A stretch of DNA of 55,434 nt from Clostridiales bacterium UBA3678. Its GTDB lineage: Bacteria; Bacillota; Clostridia; TANB77; CAG-508. The notes beneath the pieces are model-generated. The model was given only the letters and a program-made list of their open reading frames with translations, ran no database searches and was not told where the DNA came from. Position 1 is the first letter of the stretch. The number at the start of each line of letters is the position of its first letter. Below, piece after piece: positions 26,789-35,136 of the stretch. Where the stretch lies: contig DFJF01000007.1 in NCBI GenBank assembly GCA_002372935.1, positions 158,285 through 213,718 on the forward strand, in the 5' to 3' direction. Position numbers and translations under genes: made by a program.

Positions 26789-27223
26789 TTATCCAATTTT
26801 AACTTCATCTTTATTAGGTATAAATAAAGTGATATTATCATTATTTATTATTCTTTTGCCTATTTCTGGGAGATTATCAATACTTTTGCCATTAACTTGC
26901 TCGGCTTGAGTAGCTAAAATTTGCTCATAAGTATATTTAAGTTTTGCTATTTTCTCTTGTTTATAGTCATTTGTTTCATTTGAACCATCAAGCATATACT
27001 CTAGATTGTAGCCATATAATTCAATTCTAATCAAATTGTTTATGTTATCAATTTCAATATTATCTTTATGTAGTATTTCTTCAATAGCCATAATATTACT
27101 AGAATTAACATCTAATTTATATATAGGCCCCCAGAATGTCTTAACAAAACTAATACACAAAACAATAACAGGTGAAATTATTAATACCACTTTTATAAGA
27201 TTTAAAAATATTTTCTTTATCAT
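26789..27223 (-). CDS. Hypothetical protein with one N-terminal membrane helix
   Basis: 144 residues. Residues 4-28 (KIFLNLIKVVLIISPVIVL) form a signal anchor; the remainder is polar and rich in Asn, Ile and Glu (DNINNLIRIELYGYNLEYML). No recognised family. It is the last of three small genes on this strand that lie downstream of a sigma-factor relic, each with its own spacer. Confidence 0.55.
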   Translation of the reverse strand: MIKKIFLNLIKVVLIISPVIVLCISFVKTFWGPIYKLDVNSSNIMAIEEILHKDNIEIDNINNLIRIELYGYNLEYMLDGSNETNDYKQEKIAKLKYTYEQILATQAEQVNGKSIDNLPEIGKRIINNDNITLFIPNKDEVKIG

Positions 27224-27327
27224 AAAAAATCACTTTCTACTTTCATATCGATTTATTTTCAGTTTGTGTAATTATATTATCACACAAGCATATAATTATC
27301 AACCAATTCTACTTTAAATATAAGTTA

Positions 27328-27741
27328 TTAAAAAATTGGTAATAAAAATGGAAGTTGAACTATAACAAATTCAATTGTAAGAATAATTATTGAAAATAAA
27401 GATCCATCTGATTCTTTACTCATTTCTATACTCCATAGTATAAAAAACATTATCGTTATACTTATAATGCTACAAATCAATGCCAAATGTCTATTTCTCA
27501 TTAATTTATTTTTATTCTCAAGTTTTCGTTTATAAGGTTGTTGAATAAAATAAGTTATTACTCTAAAGCATAGTGAAACTATTGCTAAAATTAATAAATT
27601 TTTTGCATAAGGTGCTTTTATAAATGGAATATTTATCATATCAAAAAAGTCTAAATGTATAAGTAAAAGTTCAATCATACCTAATGATAATCCCCATACA
27701 ATCATCAATATATCATATTTTTTACTTGTTTTATTTTTCAT
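27328..27741 (-). CDS. Small four-helix membrane protein, unknown function
   Basis: 137 residues from ATG 27741, which has GTGAGGAA about 11 bases upstream; the frame is open to a TTG at 27765. Four hydrophobic segments (about 11-30, 44-63, 84-103, 112-132) with a positive loop RKLENKNKLMRNRH between the second and third. No family recognised. Confidence 0.55.
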   Translation of the reverse strand: MKNKTSKKYDILMIVWGLSLGMIELLLIHLDFFDMINIPFIKAPYAKNLLILAIVSLCFRVITYFIQQPYKRKLENKNKLMRNRHLALICSIISITIMFFILWSIEMSKESDGSLFSIIILTIEFVIVQLPFLLPIF

Positions 27742-27814
27742 AATAAGACAATTCCTCACTTTCAAATTTTAATAAAATCTCAAATGTATTATATCACAAA
27801 ATTTAAAAGATTAG

Positions 27815-28009
27815 TTAAAAAATAATTAATTCTTTAACACTTATCATTTCATCTCCATCTGATCTACCTGCTGGATAAAATTTTCTTCCGTTTGCGAAAA
27901 CTTTTTCATTTTTTTCATTTACTACTTTTAAATCCATTATATCTATTTTTCCATCATTAGATATAGCTATTTTCATTTTTGTTTTTTCAAAAATCTTATT
28001 GTTATCCAT
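27815..28009 (-). CDS. Small hypothetical soluble protein
   Basis: 64 residues, MDNNKIFEKTKMKIAISNDG and a tail ending ISVKELIIF, with AGAGGGAAAATAG before the ATG. No signal peptide or known domain. It lies directly downstream of the sigma-factor relic and could once have been in its operon. Confidence 0.5.
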   Translation of the reverse strand: MDNNKIFEKTKMKIAISNDGKIDIMDLKVVNEKNEKVFANGRKFYPAGRSDGDEMISVKELIIF

Positions 28010-28042
28010 CTATTTTCCCTCTTTTCTTATTTTATTTCTAAT

Positions 28043-28364
28043 TCAGTATAGCCTTTGTTTTACACTAAATTCAGAAATCTTTTGTTCTTTAGCTATATCC
28101 TTTATTGATTTAAAAAGAATAATAAGAATCTAAAAATATTGTTTTATCGATTTTCTTCATATTTTTCAGTTTTTCTTCTATTTTACTAATTTCTTCTACA
28201 TTATCATCAAGAAGGTCAATTTTATCATAATTATATAAACTATTTTCATAATCAGAAATATTAAAATTTATTTTGACTTTTCTTAAATATTCTTTTACTA
28301 CATTTCTTGTTATTCCTGCAATATATGAACTTAAGTATTTATTAACATTTATATATTGATAAAA
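28043..28364 (-). pseudogene. Relic of an ECF-like sigma-70 factor (5' truncated, frameshifted)
   Basis: Minus-strand translation from 28364 gives YINVNKYLSSYIAGITRN and VVKEYLRKVK, a sigma region 2 to linker segment, then LKNMKKIDKTIFLDSYY. One base out of frame it continues KSIKDIAKEQKISEFSVKQR and ends, which is the region 4 helix-turn-helix. Region 2.1-2.3 is missing and an in-frame stop lies just upstream. This break has no CGG codon, so it is ordinary decay unlike the four CGG-A sites. Confidence 0.7.
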
Positions 28365-28448
28365 TTACAGAAAAAGTAACACTTTTTTTAATTTATCAAA
28401 AAAAGGAGGAATATTTTCCTCCTGAAATTCGATATTTTATTTATATAT

Positions 28449-29606
28449 TTAATTTCCATCGCTAGACATAAAATATGTAGCAATAGGTATTTCGTTATTA
28501 ATAGTATTTTTGTCAAGTCTTATTTTTATAATATTTAAATCTGCATCTTTTAATTGTTCTATCTTATTCTTTCCACCTTTACGCTCTATTACTGTATTAG
28601 AATTTATTTCTACTTTCATTTCAAATATTCCACCATCTACATTATAATCAGGTATTAAATCTTCAAAAGTTATAGTTAATATTGCTTTATTACTATTTAT
28701 TATTTCTATATTCGTACCTATTGGAGAAACTGTTAAATAAGGCGAATCTTCTAATGTTAAGTTTTTAATCAATTCTTTTCTTAACTCTTCTCCCTTTATA
28801 TTACTTAATATGCTAATTACCTTTGATTTTTTATATGTATATGTATCTATGTAATATCCAATTTTCATTTCATCATAATATACTTTTTCATTTGTTCTTC
28901 CATTTATAAAATTCAAAGAACTATTTACATCAATAGAATATTTTTTATTTCTTGACTTATCTTCAAAAACAATACTATTAGAATTTATATTAGTTATAAT
29001 TCCATTATAAGTTTCTTCTATGTTATTAGTAATATTTTCTATTTCTGTTTCTTGTATTTGATTATCTGATTTTGTATTTTCTCTACTAACAACATTTCCA
29101 TCTTCGTCATAATATGTGGTCATTTCAACATCATATTTATTTCTAAATTTATTTTCTATTGGATCAAATCCACCTTTACCATAGTCTTCTTCTATTCTTT
29201 TTTGATTTCCGACTACAAATATGTTTTTATAATCATAATAATACACATATGTTCTTAAAAATCCATTTACATATGCTACATATTTCTTTCCATCTTTTCT
29301 GACAATATGTTCAGGCATATAACTAAATGCTCCTAAAAAGAAAATTGCTGGAGTTGATAGTAACAATAAAATAATAACTATTCCTATTAAAACATTCCTT
29401 AAAACTTTTTCCTTTATTTTTGATAATAATTGTATTATACCAGCAACAAAACCACCTATAATTATTACAGCAGATACTATATATATCCATTCTCTAAACA
29501 TTAATTTAAATGAAGATAATATAAAATATAATGTAACAATTATTAGCGTATAAAGTATCGTATCTAACAATATAATTTTCGGAATATATTTTTTTATTTT
29601 TTCCAT
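28449..29606 (-). CDS. Membrane protein with three helices and an extracytoplasmic domain, unknown function
   Basis: 385 residues. Hydrophobic segments lie at about 9-32, 39-62 and 70-94, followed by an exported polar region starting SYMPEHIVRKDGKKYVAYV and an Asn/Glu/Ser-rich middle (KSDNQIQETEIENITNN). The last 90 residues contain LTVSPIGTNIEIINSNKAIL. No recognised domain. AAGGAGAGA precedes the ATG. Single gene between terminator-like hairpins. Confidence 0.65.
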   Translation of the reverse strand: MEKIKKYIPKIILLDTILYTLIIVTLYFILSSFKLMFREWIYIVSAVIIIGGFVAGIIQLLSKIKEKVLRNVLIGIVIILLLLSTPAIFFLGAFSYMPEHIVRKDGKKYVAYVNGFLRTYVYYYDYKNIFVVGNQKRIEEDYGKGGFDPIENKFRNKYDVEMTTYYDEDGNVVSRENTKSDNQIQETEIENITNNIEETYNGIITNINSNSIVFEDKSRNKKYSIDVNSSLNFINGRTNEKVYYDEMKIGYYIDTYTYKKSKVISILSNIKGEELRKELIKNLTLEDSPYLTVSPIGTNIEIINSNKAILTITFEDLIPDYNVDGGIFEMKVEINSNTVIERKGGKNKIEQLKDADLNIIKIRLDKNTINNEIPIATYFMSSDGN

Positions 29607-29748
29607 TTTTCTATCTCTCCTTGCATAAGTTATTATTTTTTATGTTCTTATCATATAATAAAAGGCTGATAATTTCAAATACTTATCTAGTCACAGGTTA
29701 AAACTATATTTTTAGGGTGAACTAATCAAAAACTATTTACAACATTTC

Positions 29749-29786
29749 TATCTAAAAAAAATCCTAAAGTGGATTTTTTTTAGATA
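29749..29786. terminator. Bidirectional terminator-like perfect hairpin
   Basis: TATCTAAAAAAAATCC (29749-29764) and GGATTTTTTTTAGATA (29771-29786) are perfect 16-bp arms. The T tract inside the arm would act as terminator for the minus-strand gene at 29827 and possibly in the other direction. Confidence 0.6.
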
Positions 29787-29826
29787 AGATTTAGGGCTAA
29801 AGCACAATAATATTTGAAAAAAACAT

Positions 29827-30189
29827 TTAATTTTTTATAACTCTATAATCACCAATATCTGCATCTCCTTCAACTTTATCGTATTTTTCTGTATATTCTT
29901 CTCTAAATGCGAATACCCCCTGTCCAAGTTTTATAGGAAAATATTTATTATTAATTATAAAACCATGTATTCTATTGTTTTCATCTTTAAACCTTATTAA
30001 ATAACCTCCATGACTTGAACTCCACTCTATGTCAACATACTCTAATTGTGCTTTTGGAAAATTCTTTTTAAGGTAATTCGTTGCACATATTTTAGCTATT
30101 TGTTTTGGAATTATACCACTAACCCATAATCCCCCAATAACAACTAAAGTCAATATTATTGTAACTACAATTATCCTTTTTCTATTCAT
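29827..30189 (-). CDS. Small membrane-anchored hypothetical protein (DUF3139-like)
   Basis: 120 residues. A signal anchor (about 4-25, RIIVVTIILTLVVIGGLWV) is followed by AKICATNYLKKNFPKAQLEYVD and KDENNRIHGFIINNKY, an arrangement like DUF3139 proteins of Firmicutes. The family's role is unknown and the match is by eye. GGGAGTGTG precedes the ATG. Confidence 0.55.
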   Translation of the reverse strand: MNRKRIIVVTIILTLVVIGGLWVSGIIPKQIAKICATNYLKKNFPKAQLEYVDIEWSSSHGGYLIRFKDENNRIHGFIINNKYFPIKLGQGVFAFREEYTEKYDKVEGDADIGDYRVIKN

Positions 30190-30265
30190 ATCAGCACACT
30201 CCCAACATTCTTTATTTTATATTTATTATTTTATATTTTTACTTTTAATTTTTTGTATAATTATA

Positions 30266-30700
30266 TTATGTTGTTTCACTATGTGCAAATCTTTCTAAAT
30301 CAATTACATTTTTTATTGGTATAACTGTATTATCAACCAATGTAATTATCTGTTCGTATAAATCAATCTTTTTTATTATACCAGTAATTGTTACATATTT
30401 TCCTCCACTTTTCTTTTCATCTTTCACAAAATATGTAATTGATATTTCAGGATTGCTTTCCTTAATTTCAATCAGCATTTGTAATTTTGCATCTAATATA
30501 GATTTTAATTCATCATCTATTTCAAGTTCTTCCTGTGTTTCTCTTGCTGTTTCTTTTACAGCATCTTCATATCCAGTTAATGCTGCAAATGGTGCAAATT
30601 GTGCAGATCTAGCATATAATGATATTTGTGGGTGAACTTTTGATACATGATGAGGCTTATTTATTATGTTTTCATATTTTTTATTATAATTATAAGTCAT
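30266..30700 (-). CDS. YolD-like protein
   Basis: 144 residues with the family marker ISLYARSAQFAPFAALTGYEDA near the N-terminus and a C-terminal half (VTITGIIKKIDLYEQIITL, VIPIKNVIDLERF) of the YolD type. YolD-like genes typically accompany Y-family polymerases in Firmicutes and may modulate them. It starts 15 bases after the polymerase gene ends, so both share one transcript. Confidence 0.85.
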   Translation of the reverse strand: MTYNYNKKYENIINKPHHVSKVHPQISLYARSAQFAPFAALTGYEDAVKETARETQEELEIDDELKSILDAKLQMLIEIKESNPEISITYFVKDEKKSGGKYVTITGIIKKIDLYEQIITLVDNTVIPIKNVIDLERFAHSETT

Positions 30701-30715
30701 TCTTCTCTTTCCTCT

Positions 30716-32221
30716 CTAACTTCTATGTCCTCCTACTTCTGAATTTCTTTCAATTGTAGTTCCTGCTTTTTCTAGATTCATCCCTTTAATTACAGAGTTT
30801 TTACCATATTTTTGTTTTATATTTAATAAAGCTCTTTGCAAATGTCTTTCATCTTTTTCTTTTTGAATTTCTTTTTCTTTTCTTTGATAGTCAGTAAACA
30901 TATCTATTTGTTCATATTTTTTAATATTATTATAATCATCTTCGTTTACAACATCTGCTAAAGTTAAATTTATTCTTCTTACCAATAATCTTTTATTTAT
31001 TATATTCTCATATAAATTTAATACAGCTTTTGTTATTATTTTTGTAGAAGAGGTTTTGTGGTCAATGTTTATGGTTCCACGAGAATGTTTTGGAACTTTT
31101 CTCCCATAATGATCAAGTGCAATCTCTCCAGAATATCCTTTAGATATTTCCGAATCTTTTAAATTTTCAACATCATATCCAATTGTCAAAACTAATTTAC
31201 TTGTTATTAAGTGCTTAGATACTAAATCTAATGATAAAAGTTCTGCCATTTCTTTTACTATAAGTTTTGTGTCTTCATAATTATATGGACAATGTAATAC
31301 TTGTCCTGAGCTAATACTATTTGTTATTGGTTTATAAGATTTCGCACTTTTAATTGTACATGGCTCATATCCCCAAGCATGATCAATTAAAAGTTCTGCA
31401 TTTATTCCAAATAATTTATATAAGAATTCTTCATTCTTTTCGGACATAAGCGCAACATCACCCATTGTATACATTCCATTTTGTTCTAGTTTTTTTGCAA
31501 TACCATTTCCCACTCTCCAAAAATCTGTAAGTGGTTTATGGCACCATAAAATCTTACGATATGTTATTTCATCAAGTCCAGCAACTCTTACTCCATATTT
31601 ATCTGCCTTTATATGTTTTGCAACAATATCCATTGCAACTTTACATAAATACATATTCGTACCAATTCCACCTGTAGCAGTAATTCCAGTTTCATCATAT
31701 ATATTTTTAATAACACGAGTTGTTAGTTCTCTTGGTGTCATATTGTAAGTTTTTAGATAATTTGTTACATCAATAAATACTTCGTCAATCGAATAAACAT
31801 AAATATCCTCAGAAGAAAACCATTTTAAATATATACTATATATTTTGGTACTATAACTCATATATTTTTTCATGTGTGGTGGAGCTACAATGTATGATAG
31901 TTTTAAATCATTATTATTTTTTAATGCAATGTCATCATAAGATGAACATGTAAATGTATGATCTGGTGCATTTATTTTTCTATTCTTGTTTATTTCATCT
32001 ACTTTTTGAATAACTTCATAAAGTCTTGCTCTTCCTGAAATACCATATTGCTTTAAGGACGGACTTACAGCTAGACATACAGTTTTTTCAGTTCTTGTTT
32101 TATCTGCTACTACCAAATTTGTTGTTAGTGGATCTAGACCTCTTTCTCTGCATTCTACAGAGGCATAAAAACTTTTTAAATCAATTGCTATATAAATTTT
32201 GTCATATTTCTTATTATTCAT
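30716..32221 (-). CDS. Y-family DNA polymerase (UmuC/DinB, YqjW-UvrX type)
   Basis: Translesion polymerase, 501 residues. The catalytic AIDLKSFYASVECRERG (first Asp and steric-gate aromatic) and YSIDEVFIDVTNY (Asp-Glu pair) are complete, with the thumb helix-hairpin-helix near KLEQNGMYTMGDVALM and a little-finger domain after about residue 290. Pairing with a YolD-like gene is typical of the Bacillus YqjW/UvrX branch. CTCCAA on the plus strand (TTGGAG) is the ribosome site 9 bases before the ATG. Its promoter carries palindromes that suggest damage control. Confidence 0.93.
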   Translation of the reverse strand: MNNKKYDKIYIAIDLKSFYASVECRERGLDPLTTNLVVADKTRTEKTVCLAVSPSLKQYGISGRARLYEVIQKVDEINKNRKINAPDHTFTCSSYDDIALKNNNDLKLSYIVAPPHMKKYMSYSTKIYSIYLKWFSSEDIYVYSIDEVFIDVTNYLKTYNMTPRELTTRVIKNIYDETGITATGGIGTNMYLCKVAMDIVAKHIKADKYGVRVAGLDEITYRKILWCHKPLTDFWRVGNGIAKKLEQNGMYTMGDVALMSEKNEEFLYKLFGINAELLIDHAWGYEPCTIKSAKSYKPITNSISSGQVLHCPYNYEDTKLIVKEMAELLSLDLVSKHLITSKLVLTIGYDVENLKDSEISKGYSGEIALDHYGRKVPKHSRGTINIDHKTSSTKIITKAVLNLYENIINKRLLVRRINLTLADVVNEDDYNNIKKYEQIDMFTDYQRKEKEIQKEKDERHLQRALLNIKQKYGKNSVIKGMNLEKAGTTIERNSEVGGHRS

Positions 32222-32238
32222 TTTTTATAACTCCAAAT

Positions 32239-32292
32239 ACAAATATTTGTTCTTATTATATCACTACACTTTGTATTTGTAAACACTTGTTT
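32239..32292 (-). promoter_or_regulatory. Promoter of the polymerase-yolD operon with two palindromes
   Basis: On the minus strand TTTACA (plus 32278-32283), 17 bases and a perfect TATAAT (plus 32255-32260). A 12-bp palindrome ACAAATATTTGT (32239-32250) follows the -10, and AAAC-N4-GTTT (32281-32292) overlaps the -35. The latter resembles GAAC-N4-GTTC/T LexA sites, but not closely enough to be certain. Confidence 0.6.
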
Positions 32293-32325
32293 GTAAAAAA
32301 TAAGAGAAAAACATAATAGTATTTA

Positions 32326-33204
32326 CTAAACCCAATCTTTTATTAAACTAGAATCAATTTTCAAGTTCCCTTTGCCAACGGCCATTTCAATTCCTACTTT
32401 ATTTTTTCCATGATAATCACTACCACCGCTTCTATAAAAATGATTCTTTTTGGTATAATCTAATAGATAATCTATTTGGTCTTGACTAAATGAACTATGC
32501 ATAACCTCTACCCCATCAATATCATATTGATTTACTAAATCATCTAATAATCTTTTGTTATCTTCTGCCCATTTATATATAAAAATATGTGGAAGAAATA
32601 CAAGCCCACCAGCATCTTTTACTAATTTTATTGCATCTTCTAATGTTAAATAATCCTGACTTTTATCTATATATAGGGGATTATTTATATCTCCACAATA
32701 TTTTTTTGAAAAAATATTAAATTCACTCCAAAAATCTTCTGGAACTTTTTGTTTATTTTCTTCATGAGATTTAATTTCATTATAGATTTTTATACTAGCC
32801 CAATCAGTTTTAGGGTTAAATTCAATGTTTTCTTTTTTAGACATTATTAAACCCATTTTTAAACAAGTTTCATATAACATATCAAAATATTTTTTTTGTA
32901 AAATTTCTTTTGATTTTGTTTTATGAAATTCATCCATAAAATCGTTTATTTTTTTTGTGTCTATTTTATATCCTAATATTTCAATTAATCTTTTCTTATA
33001 TGCACATTTAATTTCTATACCTTTAATAATTTTACCTGTGTAATACTTAGTTATATCTAATTTCTCCAATTCTTTATATCCTGCACAAGTGTCATGATCA
33101 GTAATTGAAATATATTCTAGTTTAAGACTTTCAGCCTTTTTTAAAACATCTATTAAACTATCAGCTCCATCTGAATATGTTGTATGTAAATGTAAATCAA
33201 TCAT
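32326..33204 (-). CDS. PHP-domain phosphoesterase (TrpH/YciV-like)
   Basis: Metal-dependent phosphoesterase of 292 residues. IDLHLHTTYSDGADS gives the HxH metal ligands, ISITDHDTCAGYKEL the next pair, LVFLPHIFIYKW and GGSDYHGKNK the remainder. Relatives hydrolyse nucleotide monophosphates or short oligonucleotides; the substrate here is not known. The start is one base past the end of the zeta toxin frame, so the two are in one transcript. This places a nucleotide-hydrolysing enzyme next to a toxin that phosphorylates nucleotide sugars; a link is speculation. Confidence 0.82.
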   Translation of the reverse strand: MIDLHLHTTYSDGADSLIDVLKKAESLKLEYISITDHDTCAGYKELEKLDITKYYTGKIIKGIEIKCAYKKRLIEILGYKIDTKKINDFMDEFHKTKSKEILQKKYFDMLYETCLKMGLIMSKKENIEFNPKTDWASIKIYNEIKSHEENKQKVPEDFWSEFNIFSKKYCGDINNPLYIDKSQDYLTLEDAIKLVKDAGGLVFLPHIFIYKWAEDNKRLLDDLVNQYDIDGVEVMHSSFSQDQIDYLLDYTKKNHFYRSGGSDYHGKNKVGIEMAVGKGNLKIDSSLIKDWV

Positions 33205-33205
33205 A

Positions 33206-34217
33206 TTATTTATTTACTCCTTTTTTATTCTCTTTTTCTAAATCTAAAGTGAATTCTTTTTCTAAATCATTAATTTTATTTATTAAAATATCACTATTAC
33301 CAAAATCACCTTTAATTCTAATTCTATCTGCAATTCTCTTTTTTAACTCATTAATTCTTGTGTAATATTTCTCAGGGTTTTTCAATAATTCTTTTCTTCC
33401 TTTTTCACGTTCAGCTTCTATTGCTTCAACAGAATCTTTATAAGTTTTATCTCCAGTTTCATATATCAAAATAGGATGATTTTCAACATCTCCTCTTTTA
33501 AAAACTCTAATATTATCTGCTAAATTTTTATTTTCTATTTTCCTTAAATTTTCAAGCATCTTATTATAAGAGTAATCATGATTTTTTGCTATTACCGCTC
33601 TTGGTGGTAAACCATTCTCAATAAAACTAAATTCTCTTTCATAAGAAGATAATAAACTTTCATATCTATGAACCGCAAGAACATCTATTTCTATGTTATA
33701 ATCTCCTTTTACATTTACATCTGCTCTATTTAAATTTTGGTCTCTTTTTCCAATTCTTGCTATCCCACCATTTTTTTGGAAATCAATAATGTCTATATAT
33801 GTATCAGATGCAAGTGTTCCTTCTTGAAAAAGATTAACATTAAGTTCAACTGCTTTTGATCTTATATAATTATCTAAACAAGGTCTAACAAATTCTTGTA
33901 GTAAAGAATATGAATCATCTGGAAATTGATTAATTATAATTTTATAATTTTTATGAAACATTGCAATTTGATCTGGATCTATTGAAACATGACTTTTATT
34001 TCCATCTTTCCCCTCAAAATTAGATTCTACATAAGATCTTAATCCTGTTTTTCCGAGCACCTGGTTGAGCCACTATAAAAATTGATTTAGGATTTTTAGT
34101 AGGCACTGCATCTGAAAAAGTTATAAGTTCAGCCATATCTAAACATCTATTAAATTCTTCCTTAGATAATCTCACCTCATCTTTAGTATAAGTTTTTTTT
34201 CTATCTATACTTTCCAT
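33206..34217 (-). CDS. Zeta toxin-family kinase, split by +1 frameshift at CGG-A
   Basis: From ATG 34217 the frame runs to FIVAQPGA and then meets CGG (34055-34053) followed by A. Skipping the C gives GGA and continues GKTGLRSYVESNF in the frame ending at 33206. This restores the Walker A motif GAGKTG; the whole protein has 336 residues. Later family features are SIDPDQIAMFHKNY, LFQEGTLASD and VLAVHRYESLLSSYERE. Zeta toxins phosphorylate UDP-N-acetylglucosamine and block wall synthesis. Without the shift only 65 residues are made. It follows a small putative antitoxin gene by 13 bases. Confidence 0.85.
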
Positions 34218-34230
34218 TTATTTCTCCAAT

Positions 34231-34431
34231 CTAATTAGTTTTTACATTATTTCCATAAGTTTTTATTACTTTATCAATAATTTTTCTATCATTTAAGTAA
34301 ATCTTCTTTTTTTCTTCTTTTAATAAGTTTATTTTTTTATTAAATTCTGAATAATTTTTATTAGTATTTTCTTTTGCTACTTTAGCTATTTTGAGATTTA
34401 TTATCTCAATTGCTAATTCCATATCACTCAT
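34231..34431 (-). CDS. Small putative antitoxin upstream of zeta toxin
   Basis: 66 residues, helical and very charged (MSDMELAIEIINLKIAKVAK, LLKEEKKKIYLNDRKIIDKV). The sequence does not identify a family by itself. Size, helical character and place directly upstream of a zeta-type kinase fit the antitoxin of such modules. AGGAGATGTG precedes the ATG. Confidence 0.6.
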   Translation of the reverse strand: MSDMELAIEIINLKIAKVAKENTNKNYSEFNKKINLLKEEKKKIYLNDRKIIDKVIKTYGNNVKTN

Positions 34432-34603
34432 TTTTCACATCTCCTATTTTCTTTTTTTTCTTTGTTTTTTTACAAATTCCCCCCTTATTTATATTTCTAA
34501 TTTTATTCATATATATTATACCAAATATTTTTAGATATTTCCATAGAATAGTGTTAAATTTTTAATTATGTTTCTTTTTCGATGTGTCTTTTATTTGTAT
34601 TCC

Positions 34604-34636
34604 ATTGAAAAAAGACCATCCTTTGAGGATGATCTT
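34604..34636 (-). terminator. Terminator downstream of the 99-residue gene
   Basis: On the minus strand AAGATCATCCT and AGGATGGTCTT pair across a 3-base loop and are followed by a T run (plus 34605-34613). Confidence 0.8.
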
Positions 34637-34697
34637 ACCTTTTTCTTTGGAAAATTATACCTAGAAATAGGATTTTTTTTGAGACTGCATTGCCGAC

Positions 34698-34997
34698 TCA
34701 GATGATTTTCCCATTGTAAGTAAACTTACTGCAACGGGTAATCTTAAATCCATTGTAGTCAAAACTAGAATCAATGGGCATTGTAGCCATACGATCAGAC
34801 ACATATTTTGGTGCCTTAACATACAAGCATAGAGCTTCTCTCGTCATCAATGAAGGTGCAACTATATGCATATTTAAAATTTCAGAGAGAACCTCCGCAA
34901 TTTTGTTGTCACCCTCATTTTTTTCGAAGCAAACTCCCATTACCCGAAAAATTCCAATTTTTTTGTCTGATTTGTTCTGAGTTCTGTTGTAAATCAT
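34698..34997 (-). CDS. Hypothetical protein with foreign base composition
   Basis: 99 residues, MIYNRTQNKSDKKIGIF, later LVAPSL-like IVAPSLMTREALCLYVKAPK, ending FTYNGKII. No family recognised. AAAGGAGAATAT before the ATG and a clean promoter and terminator show a real gene. It is visibly more GC-rich than its neighbours and is the only intact gene in the window with an in-frame CGG codon (about 34933-34935, codon after TTT). If CGG caused a +1 shift here the frame would stop at once (GGG TAA). This is either recently acquired DNA or evidence that CGG can still be read. Confidence 0.65.
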   Translation of the reverse strand: MIYNRTQNKSDKKIGIFRVMGVCFEKNEGDNKIAEVLSEILNMHIVAPSLMTREALCLYVKAPKYVSDRMATMPIDSSFDYNGFKITRCSKFTYNGKII

Positions 34998-35076
34998 ATA
35001 TTCTCCTTTCTTTGTTCCACCCTTAATTGTGGTGTGGATTTACCAAAAAGCCATTGTGACTTTTGGCATACTATAT

Positions 35077-35105
35077 ATTATAACACTTTTTTCATAAAAA
35101 AGCAA
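35077..35105 (-). promoter_or_regulatory. Promoter of the 99-residue gene
   Basis: Minus strand TTGCTT (plus 35100-35105), 17 bases, TATAAT (plus 35077-35082). The transcript would begin with a leader of about 70 bases containing a CCAAAA/TTTTGG hairpin and repeated CCATTGTGAC-like bases. Confidence 0.6.
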
Positions 35106-35136
35106 ATTTATCGGATTTAGAATAGTGTAAACTCTC

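Noticed and set aside
27036..27317. 93-residue hydrophobic plus-strand frame
   Set aside because: Antisense to the 26789-27223 gene, without a ribosome site.
28043..28364. Fifth CGG-A recoding site in the sigma-factor relic
   Set aside because: The break there has no CGG codon and the 5' part is missing, so it is treated as ordinary decay.
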